DNA of 36,109 bases from an uncultured Mediterraneibacter sp. (lineage in GTDB: Bacteria; Bacillota; Clostridia; Lachnospirales; Lachnospiraceae): contig NZ_CAKRDI010000032.1 in NCBI RefSeq assembly GCF_934309415.1, forward strand, positions 1 through 36,109, written 5' to 3'. Both the position numbers and the translations under genes were made by a program. Below the pieces are notes generated by a model that made no database searches, was not told the origin of the DNA, and was given only the letters and a program-made list of their open reading frames with translations. Below are positions 1-6,552 of the stretch, in pieces (the stretch's first letter is position 1; the number at the start of each line of letters is the position of its first letter).

Positions 1-90
1 ATGCATCTCGCCCATCGTCGCAGACGATTCTAAATGGCGAGATGCGTTACTGTTTGCAGGTTACCTGTGAACAGTAATGTGAACAGTAAC
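1..90 (-). mobile_element. Family-1 MITE-like element, copy A (partial)
   Basis: Reverse-oriented copy of the repeat seen complete at 3233-3375, 6089-6245 and 6327-6469. The window begins inside it. Read on the minus strand it starts at position 90 with GTTACTGTTCAC, continues into the first hairpin and then the GCATCTCGCC/GGCGAGATGC stem-loop. Its outer end is doubled (GTTACTGTTCAC followed by ATTACTGTTCAC). The 8 bp after it (91-98, TAAACACA) should be the target duplication, but the partner lies outside the window. No ORF. Confidence 0.85.
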
Positions 91-118
91 TAAACACAAG
101 AAATAACAAAGAAATCCT

Positions 119-146
119 TTGCATAATGATGAAAATGCGGTATAAT
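119..146 (+). promoter_or_regulatory. glgA promoter
   Basis: TTGCAT at 119-124 and TATAAT at 141-146 with a 16-nt spacer, a good sigma-A match about 55 nt before the glgA start codon. It lies just right of repeat copy A. Confidence 0.65.
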
Positions 147-200
147 ATTTTTAGTTAATCGCCGATCAGGCGATGTAAGCGAAAACGGAGGATTGTGTAT

Positions 201-1649
201 ATGAAAAATATTTTGTTCGCATCTTCAGAATGCGTGCCGTTTATTAAAACAGGAGGACTTGCAGACGTTGTAGGATCACTCCCGAAAGAATTTGACAAGG
301 AAAGATATGATGTGCGTGTCGTACTTCCGAAGTACATGTGTATGAAACAGGAATGGAAAGACAGACTGGAGTATATCACAAACTTTTATATGGATATTGC
401 AGGACAGGATCGGTATGTCGGAATCTTCAAGACAGAACTGGATGGAATCACATTCTATTTCATCGATAACGAATACTATTTCTCAGGATTCGCTCCGTAT
501 GACGGAGATCCGAAGTGGAACATTGAGAAGTTCGCTTTCTTCTCAAAAGCAGCTCTGAGTATTCTTCCGGTGATCGGTTTCCGCCCGGATCTGATCCACT
601 GTCATGACTGGCAGACAGGCCTGATCCCGGTTTATCTGGATAACTTCCGTTTCCTTGGCGAGTACTACCGTGGAATCAAGACTGTAATGACAATACATAA
701 TCTGAAGTTCCAGGGAGTATGGGATACAAAATCTGTGCAGGGAATCACAGGACTTCCGGAATACTATTTTGTACCGGACAAACTGGAAGCATACAAAGAT
801 GCAAACCTCTTAAAAGGTGGTATCGTATATGCAGACAAAGTAACAACTGTAAGTAACAGTTACGCAGAAGAGATCAAGACTCCGTTCTACGGAGAAGGAC
901 TGGACGGTCTGATGAACGCAAGAGCGAATGATCTGTGCGGTATTGTAAACGGTCTGGATTACAATGACTGGAATCCGGAGACAGATTACCGTCTCGCAAA
1001 AGGATTCAATGTAGAAAACTTCAGAAAGAACAAACCGGTGAACAAGGCTGCTCTTCAGGAAGAGCTTGGACTTGACAAAGACAATCATGTGATGCTGATC
1101 GGTATCGTATCCCGACTGACAGATCAGAAAGGATTTGATCTGATCGATTATATGATGGATGAGATGTGCCAGGATGCGGTTCAGATCGCAGTACTTGGAA
1201 CAGGAGATCCAAAATACGAGAATATGTTCCGTCATTTTGCATGGAAGTATTCAGGAAAAGTATCTGCCAATATTTTCTATTCAGATGATCTTTCACACAG
1301 ACTTTACGCAGGATGTGATGCATTCCTGATGCCATCACTGTTTGAGCCTTGCGGCCTGAGCCAGCTGATGAGCCTCCGTTACGGAACACTTCCGATCGTT
1401 AGAGAGACAGGTGGACTGAAAGATACAGTACAGCCGTACAATGAATTTGAAAAGACAGGTACAGGTTTCAGTTTTACAAACTATAACGCACATGAGATGC
1501 TCAATGCAGTACGTTACGCAGAGAGAATTTACTATGACAGAAAACGTGACTGGAACAAGATTGTAGAACGTGCCATGAACCAGAATTTCTCCTGGCAGAA
1601 TTCTGCAGGACAGTACGATGAACTGTACAGGAGCCTGATCGGCGAATAA
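201..1649 (+). CDS. glgA: Glycogen (starch) synthase
   Basis: ADP-glucose-dependent alpha-1,4-glucan synthase (GT5 family) that elongates glycogen chains in the cytosol. The N-terminal GT5 signature KTGGLADV begins at residue 16; the C-terminal nucleotide-sugar half carries FEPCGLSQ and ETGGLKDTV, both typical of GlgA. At 482 aa it is a normal full length. The start is the ATG at 201, 8 nt after GGAGGA (187-192). The in-frame GTG at 195 is too close to that site. It has its own promoter at 119-146. The usual glg partners are not in this window, and the next genes concern one-carbon metabolism, so co-function with them is not implied. Confidence 0.96.
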   Translation: MKNILFASSECVPFIKTGGLADVVGSLPKEFDKERYDVRVVLPKYMCMKQEWKDRLEYITNFYMDIAGQDRYVGIFKTELDGITFYFIDNEYYFSGFAPYDGDPKWNIEKFAFFSKAALSILPVIGFRPDLIHCHDWQTGLIPVYLDNFRFLGEYYRGIKTVMTIHNLKFQGVWDTKSVQGITGLPEYYFVPDKLEAYKDANLLKGGIVYADKVTTVSNSYAEEIKTPFYGEGLDGLMNARANDLCGIVNGLDYNDWNPETDYRLAKGFNVENFRKNKPVNKAALQEELGLDKDNHVMLIGIVSRLTDQKGFDLIDYMMDEMCQDAVQIAVLGTGDPKYENMFRHFAWKYSGKVSANIFYSDDLSHRLYAGCDAFLMPSLFEPCGLSQLMSLRYGTLPIVRETGGLKDTVQPYNEFEKTGTGFSFTNYNAHEMLNAVRYAERIYYDRKRDWNKIVERAMNQNFSWQNSAGQYDELYRSLIGE

Positions 1650-1686
1650 AGAGAAAACAGAAAAGAACAGAGGAGTTAATAACCCG

Positions 1687-2556
1687 ATGAAAATAATTGA
1701 CAGACTGAATGAAGACAGAATCAACATTTCATTTGAAGTGTTTCCGCCGAAGACAGATGCGGGATTTGATAAGGTGAAAACAGCGACCGATGAGATGTCA
1801 AAATTGAATCCGGCTTTTATCAGTGTAACTTATGGAGCTGGCGGAGGAACAAGTAAGAATACGGCAAAGATTGCAGCGCATATCAAGGATGATCTGAATG
1901 TACTCAGCCTTGCACATCTGACCTGTGCTTCTTCTACAAAAGAAGAGGTACGCCAGGTAATCGCAAATCTGAAAGAACTTGGAATTGAGAATATCCTTGC
2001 ACTGCGTGGCGACATTCCGGAGGGAATGGTATTTCCGGAAGGAGACAGATTCCATTATGCATATGAACTTGTAGAAGAGATCAGAAAGCAGGGGGATTTC
2101 TGCATCGGTGCAGCCTGTTATCCAGAAGGACATGTGGAGAATGAACATAAGGCAGATGACATCCGATATCTGAAACAGAAAGTAGATGCAGGAGTTGATT
2201 TCCTTACAACACAGATGTTCTTCGACAATGATATCCATTACAATTTCCTTTATAGAATCAGAGAAGCGGGTATCAATGTTCCGGTACTTCCGGGTATCAT
2301 GCCGATCACAAGTGCTTCTCAGATGAAGCGTAGCCAGGAACTTTCAGGAACTGTATTCCCGAGAAGATTCCTCGCACTTCTGGATCGTTTCGGAAGTTCA
2401 CCGGAAGCAATGAAGCAGGCTGGTATTGCTTATGCGACAGACCAGATCATTGACCTGCTGGCAAACGGTGTAAAGAACATTCATATTTATTCTATGAATA
2501 AACCGGAGATTACAGAAGCAATCATGAAGAATATTTCAGAGATTATTAAGTGCTGA
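1687..2556 (+). CDS. metF: Methylenetetrahydrofolate reductase
   Basis: Flavoprotein TIM-barrel enzyme that reduces 5,10-methylene-THF to 5-methyl-THF, the methyl donor for methionine synthase. The family start motif FEVFPPKTDAGFDKV lies near the N-terminus; TYGAGGG, ALRGD and TTQMFFD follow in the expected order. At 289 aa it matches bacterial MetF. A ribosome site AGAGGAG lies about 11 nt upstream. It is 37 nt after glgA and 4 nt before the methionine synthase activation gene, and metH follows. This cluster supplies and uses methyl-THF for B12-dependent methionine synthesis. No SAM or cobalamin riboswitch is apparent upstream. Confidence 0.95.
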   Translation: MKIIDRLNEDRINISFEVFPPKTDAGFDKVKTATDEMSKLNPAFISVTYGAGGGTSKNTAKIAAHIKDDLNVLSLAHLTCASSTKEEVRQVIANLKELGIENILALRGDIPEGMVFPEGDRFHYAYELVEEIRKQGDFCIGAACYPEGHVENEHKADDIRYLKQKVDAGVDFLTTQMFFDNDIHYNFLYRIREAGINVPVLPGIMPITSASQMKRSQELSGTVFPRRFLALLDRFGSSPEAMKQAGIAYATDQIIDLLANGVKNIHIYSMNKPEITEAIMKNISEIIKC

Positions 2557-2560
2557 GAAA

Positions 2561-3223
2561 GTGAAATACCAGATGAGTAATACAGACAGGAAGACACGCG
2601 AAGCAATACGATATCTGGGATTTGGAAGAAATGCGGCGGACGGGCGGACTTGTGAACTGGTAAAAGAATCTTTTGAGGATCTTGACAGGGAAGCAAGTCC
2701 CAAATCGATCAGCCGCATTTTTGATTTGGATCACAGAGAAGATGGAAAATTAGTAGTAGGCTCTATGGAGATAGAGAGCAGAAGCCTGAACAGGAATCTG
2801 AAAGGATGTGGACAGATCGTGCTGTTTGGAGCCACGCTGGGAGCAGGGACAGACCGTCTGATCCGGAGAGTTTCGCTGACAGATATGGCGAAAGCAGTGG
2901 TACTGCAGGCCTGCGCAGCGGCAGAACTGGAAGAATATTGCGACCAGTGCCAGATGGAGATCGCAGCAGAGCTTGAAAAGAAAGGCCTGTATCTGCGTCC
3001 GAGATTCAGTCCGGGATATGGAGATTTCGACATTCATTTTCAGGAACCGCTGATGCGGATGCTCGACTGTGCAAAGACGATCGGACTGACGATGACAGAC
3101 AGTTATATGATGAGTCCGACCAAATCAGTGACAGCAGTGATCGGGATCAGTACGACAAAAGAGCGCTGCCCGATCTCGGGATGCGAGACCTGTTCAAAGA
3201 AGGACTGTGCATATCGACGTTGA
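2561..3223 (+). CDS. Methionine synthase reactivation (activation-domain) protein
   Basis: Stand-alone protein matching the C-terminal AdoMet-binding activation domain of B12-dependent methionine synthase. The family hallmark RFSPGYGD is present, followed by MMSPTKSVTAVIGI, and the C-terminus is Cys-rich (CPISGCETC, then KKDC). In clostridia this domain is often a separate gene, and the metH here (3697-6087) ends after its B12 domain, so the two should work together. The GTG at 2561 gives 220 aa and overlaps a GAGAAAG-type site poorly; the in-frame ATG at 2573 is an alternative. Its stop lies 9 nt before repeat copy B, which separates it from metH. Confidence 0.85.
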   Translation: MKYQMSNTDRKTREAIRYLGFGRNAADGRTCELVKESFEDLDREASPKSISRIFDLDHREDGKLVVGSMEIESRSLNRNLKGCGQIVLFGATLGAGTDRLIRRVSLTDMAKAVVLQACAAAELEEYCDQCQMEIAAELEKKGLYLRPRFSPGYGDFDIHFQEPLMRMLDCAKTIGLTMTDSYMMSPTKSVTAVIGISTTKERCPISGCETCSKKDCAYRR

Positions 3224-3224
3224 T

Positions 3225-3232
3225 ATCAAAGG
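3225..3232. repeat. Target-site duplication, left of copy B
   Basis: ATCAAAGG, repeated exactly at 3376-3383 on the other side of the 143-bp element. Evidence of insertion by a transposase that makes 8-bp staggered cuts. Confidence 0.9.
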
Positions 3233-3375
3233 GTTACTGTTCACAGCATAGCTGCAAACAGTAACGCATCTCGCCATTCAGAATCGTCTGCGACGATGGG
3301 CGAGATGCATTCAGGCCAAAACGTGCATCCTCATAGTTAATCAGCAAAGTGATTAGCTATGGTCTGAACAGTAAC
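3233..3375 (+). mobile_element. Family-1 MITE-like element, copy B
   Basis: A 143-bp non-coding element with ends GTTACTGTT...AACAGTAAC. It has three internal hairpins: GTTACTGTT/AACAGTAAC enclosing AGC-ATA-GCT; GCATCTCGCC/GGCGAGATGC enclosing ATCGTC-TGC-GACGAT; and a 12-bp CATAGTTAATCA/TGATTAGCTATG stem. Between the last two is a conserved single-stranded stretch containing AAAACGTGCATCC. It is flanked by the 8-bp duplication ATCAAAGG. It sits between the activation-protein stop codon and a likely terminator. It encodes no transposase, so it must have been moved in trans. I do not recognise the parent IS family. Confidence 0.88.
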
Positions 3376-3382
3376 ATCAAAG

Positions 3383-3405
3383 GAATCTCATTTCCAGATT
3401 CTTTT
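3383..3405 (+). terminator. Possible terminator of the metF operon
   Basis: GAATCT (3383-3388), 7-nt loop, AGATTC (3396-3401), then TTTT. The stem is short, so the call is tentative. Copy B inserted directly in front of it. Confidence 0.45.
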
Positions 3406-3458
3406 ATTGATGGTCTGATATTGATGAGAATGATAATATAAAAAATGTGCAGACAGTA

Positions 3459-3618
3459 GAGTATGTCTTAAAAATGCTTTCTGCAAGATATATGTCACAA
3501 TTTATGGGAGATTTTGTCTGAATGAGGGCGGCGTAGCAGGCTACGTCAACCGAATAAAGGCAAAATATACCGTAAAGTGGGGCATGTAGATTGCAGGAAT
3601 GATTTTTCAGACACACTC
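3459..3618 (+). mobile_element. Family-2 palindromic MITE-like element, copy 1
   Basis: A 160-bp non-coding element beginning GAGTATGTCT and ending AGACACACTC. The two ~55-bp arms are imperfect inverted repeats of each other, and the centre folds as CGTAG-CAGG-CTACG. The dinucleotide TA flanks both ends (3457-3458 and 3619-3620), as expected for IS630/Tc1-mariner type insertion. A second copy in the opposite orientation is at 8167-8324. It lies in the 5' region of metH, 78 bp before the start codon. No transposase is encoded. Confidence 0.72.
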
Positions 3619-3696
3619 TAGTATAGGAAAGCAGAACGATAGAGAAATTGAGCTGCAAGAAGGAAACAAAAAGAGAAATTCAGGAAGGAAAGAAAC

Positions 3697-6087
3697 ATGT
3701 TACGAGAACGGCTTGGAAAAGAACTGTTATTTTTTGATGGAGGAATGGGAACACTGCTTCAGGCGAAGGGGCTTCAGCCCGGTGAATTGCCTGAGACATG
3801 GAATTTTACTCATGAAAAGGAAATCCGGGAGATACACAGACAGTATATTGAAGCCGGAAGTGATATTGTCCTGACGAATACGTTCGGGGCGAATGCATTA
3901 AAGTTTCATGATGACGCCTATTCCCTTGAAGAATTGATTCAGCGTGCAGTTAATAATGTAAAAGTTGCGGCAGAGGAAGCAGCAACCGGACGCAGAATCT
4001 ATACAGCACTGGATGTTGGTCCGACAGGAAAACTGCTGAAACCAATGGGAGATCTGGACTTTGAGACAGCCTATGAGACATATAAAGAAGTTATGATCTA
4101 CGGCGAGAAGGCAGGAGCTGACCTGATCCATATTGAGACAATGAGTGATACTTACGAATTGAAGGCAGCGGTGCTGGCAGCAAAAGAGAATACCTCTCTG
4201 CCGGTATTTGCAACAACGATCTTCGATGAGAGAGGAAAACTTCTGACCGGAGCGGATGTACCGTCTGTTGTGGCTATGCTGGAGGGACTCCGTATCGATG
4301 CGCTTGGAATCAACTGTGGAATGGGACCGGAGCAGATGCTTCCGATTCTGGAACAGCTCATGACATATTCTTCACTTCCGATCATTGTAAAACCAAATGC
4401 AGGACTTCCAAAACAGAAGGACGGCGAGACTTATTACGATGTATCACCGGAAGAATTTGCTTCTGTTATGAAGCATGTAGTAGATCTGGGAGCTGTTGTG
4501 ATCGGCGGATGCTGCGGAACAACTCCGGCACATATCCGTTGTATGGCCGATTATTGTAGAAAGCTTCCGGTTAAACCAATCGTAAAGAAGAATTTTACAG
4601 TGGTATCTTCTTACGGGCAGAGCGTATTTCTCGGAACGGGCTCTAAGATTATCGGTGAGCGTATCAACCCGACCGGAAAGAAGCGTTTCAAACAGGCATT
4701 AAAAGAGCATGATTTGGACTATATTCTGAAAGAGGGAATTACACAGCAGGATAATGGTGCACACATTCTGGATGTTAACGTAGGTCTTCCGGATATTGAT
4801 GAGCCGGCACTGATGAAAGAAGTGGTACAGGAGCTTCAGAGTGTCACAAATCTTCCGCTACAGATCGATACCGTAGATCCGGTTGCGATGGAAAATGCGC
4901 TGCGTATCTATAATGGAAAAGCGATGGTCAACTCTGTAAGTGGAAAGCAGGAGTCCATGGATGTGGTCTTCCCTCTGATTCAGAAATACGGCGGCGTGGT
5001 CATCGGTCTTGCACTGGATGAGGATGGAATCCCGGCAGATGCAGAAGGACGTGTGCGTGTGGCAAAGAAGATCATCAAGGAAGCTGCAAAATATGGCATT
5101 GAGAAGAAAGACATTGTCATCGATGCACTTGCCATGACGATCAGTTCAGAGCCGGAAGGAGCGAAAGTAACACTGGAGACACTTCGCAGACTCAGAGATG
5201 AGGTGGGTGTATGTACCGTGCTTGGTGTATCGAATATTTCCTTCGGACTTCCAAGTCGCCCGATCGTTAACTCCATTTTCTATACAATGGCAATGCAGAA
5301 CGGCCTGAGTGTGGGAATCATTAATCCGTCTTCTGAGGATATGATGAAAGCATGGTATGCATATCATGCTTTGATGAATCTGGACAGCAACTGTGAGAAA
5401 TATATTGCCAGATATGCACAGCAGCCGGGAACAACAGCAGCACCGGTGGGAAAGACATCAGGAAGTTCCATGAGCCTGAAAAGTGCAATCGAACGTGGAC
5501 TGAAAGAAGAGGCTAACAGCATCACAACGGAAATGGCTGAATCCAAAGATGCACTGGACATTATTAATGAGGAACTGATCCCGGCACTGAATACGGTGGG
5601 AGAAGGATTTGAGAAGGGAACGGTCTTCCTTCCACAGCTTCTGATGAGTGCAGAGGCTGCCAAATGTGCGTTCGCTGTTCTGAAAGACAAGATGGAGAGC
5701 AGCGGGGAAGTACAGGAGAAGAAAGGAAAGATTGTTCTTGCTACCGTAAAAGGGGATATCCATGATATCGGTAAGAATATCGTAAAGGTTCTGCTTGAAA
5801 ATTACAGCTTTGAAGTAATTGATCTTGGAAAGGATGTACCGCCTGAGACAGTTGTGGATACAGTACTGGAGCAGGATATTCATCTGGTCGGGTTAAGTGC
5901 CCTGATGACAACGACCGTAGTCAGCATGGAGGAGACGATCAAACAGCTCCGTGAGAAAGCGCCGGATTGTCTGGTGATGGTCGGAGGAGCCGTGCTCAAT
6001 CAGGATTATGCAGATATGATCGGTGCAGACTTTTATGGAAAAGATGCGATGCAGTCCGTGCATTATGCTCAGAAAGTGTTTGCGTAA
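3697..6087 (+). CDS. metH: B12-dependent methionine synthase, without activation domain
   Basis: Transfers methyl from methyl-THF via cobalamin to homocysteine. Domain order: homocysteine methyltransferase with zinc ligands C207 (GINCG) and C272-C273 (GGCCGTT); pterin-binding barrel around residues 315-570 (GERINPTGKKRF); B12-binding cap; cobalamin Rossmann domain with the DxHxxG box at D687-H689 (GDIHDIGKN). At 796 aa it ends after the B12 domain. Full-length MetH is about 1,200 aa and carries the activation domain, here supplied by the gene at 2561-3223. The start ATG follows GGAAGGAAAG. The stop codon lies inside an 8-bp target duplication made by repeat copy C. Confidence 0.95.
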   Translation: MLRERLGKELLFFDGGMGTLLQAKGLQPGELPETWNFTHEKEIREIHRQYIEAGSDIVLTNTFGANALKFHDDAYSLEELIQRAVNNVKVAAEEAATGRRIYTALDVGPTGKLLKPMGDLDFETAYETYKEVMIYGEKAGADLIHIETMSDTYELKAAVLAAKENTSLPVFATTIFDERGKLLTGADVPSVVAMLEGLRIDALGINCGMGPEQMLPILEQLMTYSSLPIIVKPNAGLPKQKDGETYYDVSPEEFASVMKHVVDLGAVVIGGCCGTTPAHIRCMADYCRKLPVKPIVKKNFTVVSSYGQSVFLGTGSKIIGERINPTGKKRFKQALKEHDLDYILKEGITQQDNGAHILDVNVGLPDIDEPALMKEVVQELQSVTNLPLQIDTVDPVAMENALRIYNGKAMVNSVSGKQESMDVVFPLIQKYGGVVIGLALDEDGIPADAEGRVRVAKKIIKEAAKYGIEKKDIVIDALAMTISSEPEGAKVTLETLRRLRDEVGVCTVLGVSNISFGLPSRPIVNSIFYTMAMQNGLSVGIINPSSEDMMKAWYAYHALMNLDSNCEKYIARYAQQPGTTAAPVGKTSGSSMSLKSAIERGLKEEANSITTEMAESKDALDIINEELIPALNTVGEGFEKGTVFLPQLLMSAEAAKCAFAVLKDKMESSGEVQEKKGKIVLATVKGDIHDIGKNIVKVLLENYSFEVIDLGKDVPPETVVDTVLEQDIHLVGLSALMTTTVVSMEETIKQLREKAPDCLVMVGGAVLNQDYADMIGADFYGKDAMQSVHYAQKVFA

Positions 6088-6088
6088 T
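6081..6088. repeat. Target-site duplication, left of copy C
   Basis: TGCGTAAT, repeated exactly at 6246-6253. The metH TAA stop (6085-6087) falls inside it, so insertion left the gene intact. Confidence 0.9.
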
Positions 6089-6245
6089 GTTACTGTTCAC
6101 AGCATAGCTGCAAACAGTAACGCATCTCGTCATTCAGGATTGTCTGCGACGATGGGCGAGATGCATTCAGGCCAAAACGTGCATCCTCCATGCCAATCAG
6201 CGGAGTGATTGACATGGGAGTGAACAGTAACGTCTGAATAGTAAC
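6089..6245 (+). mobile_element. Family-1 MITE-like element, copy C
   Basis: A 157-bp copy with the same three hairpins as copy B. Its right end is doubled: a normal end (...TGAACAGTAAC, finishing at 6231) is followed by a second, slightly diverged end (GTCTGAATAGTAAC, to 6245). The 8-bp duplication TGCGTAAT lies outside the second end, so that distal end was the one used. Stem 2 contains two G-T wobble pairs relative to copy B. It lies directly after the metH stop codon. Confidence 0.88.
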
Positions 6246-6270
6246 TGCGTAATATCTTAAGACTAGTTTA

Positions 6271-6299
6271 TTGACAAAAAATTATCAATATATTATAGT
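6271..6299 (+). promoter_or_regulatory. Hydrogenase promoter
   Basis: TTGACA at 6271-6276 and TATAGT at 6294-6299 with a 17-nt spacer: a strong sigma-A-type promoter. It lies between repeat copies C and D, so the transcript should carry all of copy D in its leader. Confidence 0.75.
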
Positions 6300-6318
6300 A
6301 TAAGAAGCAATGGAAAAA

Positions 6319-6326
6319 GAAAAAGG
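6319..6326. repeat. Target-site duplication, left of copy D
   Basis: GAAAAAGG, repeated exactly at 6470-6477 after the 143-bp element. Confidence 0.9.
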
Positions 6327-6469
6327 GTTACTGTTCACAGGTAACCTGCAAACAGTAACGTATCTCGCCATTTAGAATCGCCTACAGCGATGGGCGAGAT
6401 ACATTCAGGACAAAACGTGCATCCTCCATGCCAATCAGCGGAGTGATTGACATGGGAGTGAACAGTAAC
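6327..6469 (+). mobile_element. Family-1 MITE-like element, copy D
   Basis: A 143-bp copy with diverged but still paired stems. The first hairpin has AGG-TAA-CCT instead of AGC-ATA-GCT. The second has GTATCTC/GAGATAC instead of GCATCTC/GAGATGC, and an inner ATCGC/GCGAT pair. It is flanked by the duplication GAAAAAGG. It lies within the 5' leader of the hydrogenase gene, downstream of its promoter. Confidence 0.88.
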
Positions 6470-6552
6470 GAAAAAGGAACAATGGGAATCAGGAGAAACA
6501 GGTGTTTGTCAGATCAGTCATTGCTCCGATGTTTATCTAAGGAGGAAAACAG

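Noticed and set aside
810..1389. Long minus-strand reading frames inside glgA, and similar ones inside metH, alaS, the hydrogenase and gdhA
   Set aside because: They lack ribosome sites and recognisable domains, and overlap strongly supported genes; they are frame shadows.
2557..3696. SAM or cobalamin riboswitch controlling metH
   Set aside because: No recognisable core of either class; the spacer is explained by two mobile repeats and a short hairpin.
3599..3874. 91-aa + strand reading frame overlapping the start of metH
   Set aside because: It runs from inside a mobile repeat into metH in another frame, with no domain or ribosome site.
6023..6208. 61-aa reading frame across the metH end and repeat copy C
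   Set aside because: Made mostly of repeat sequence; no ribosome site and no conservation expected.
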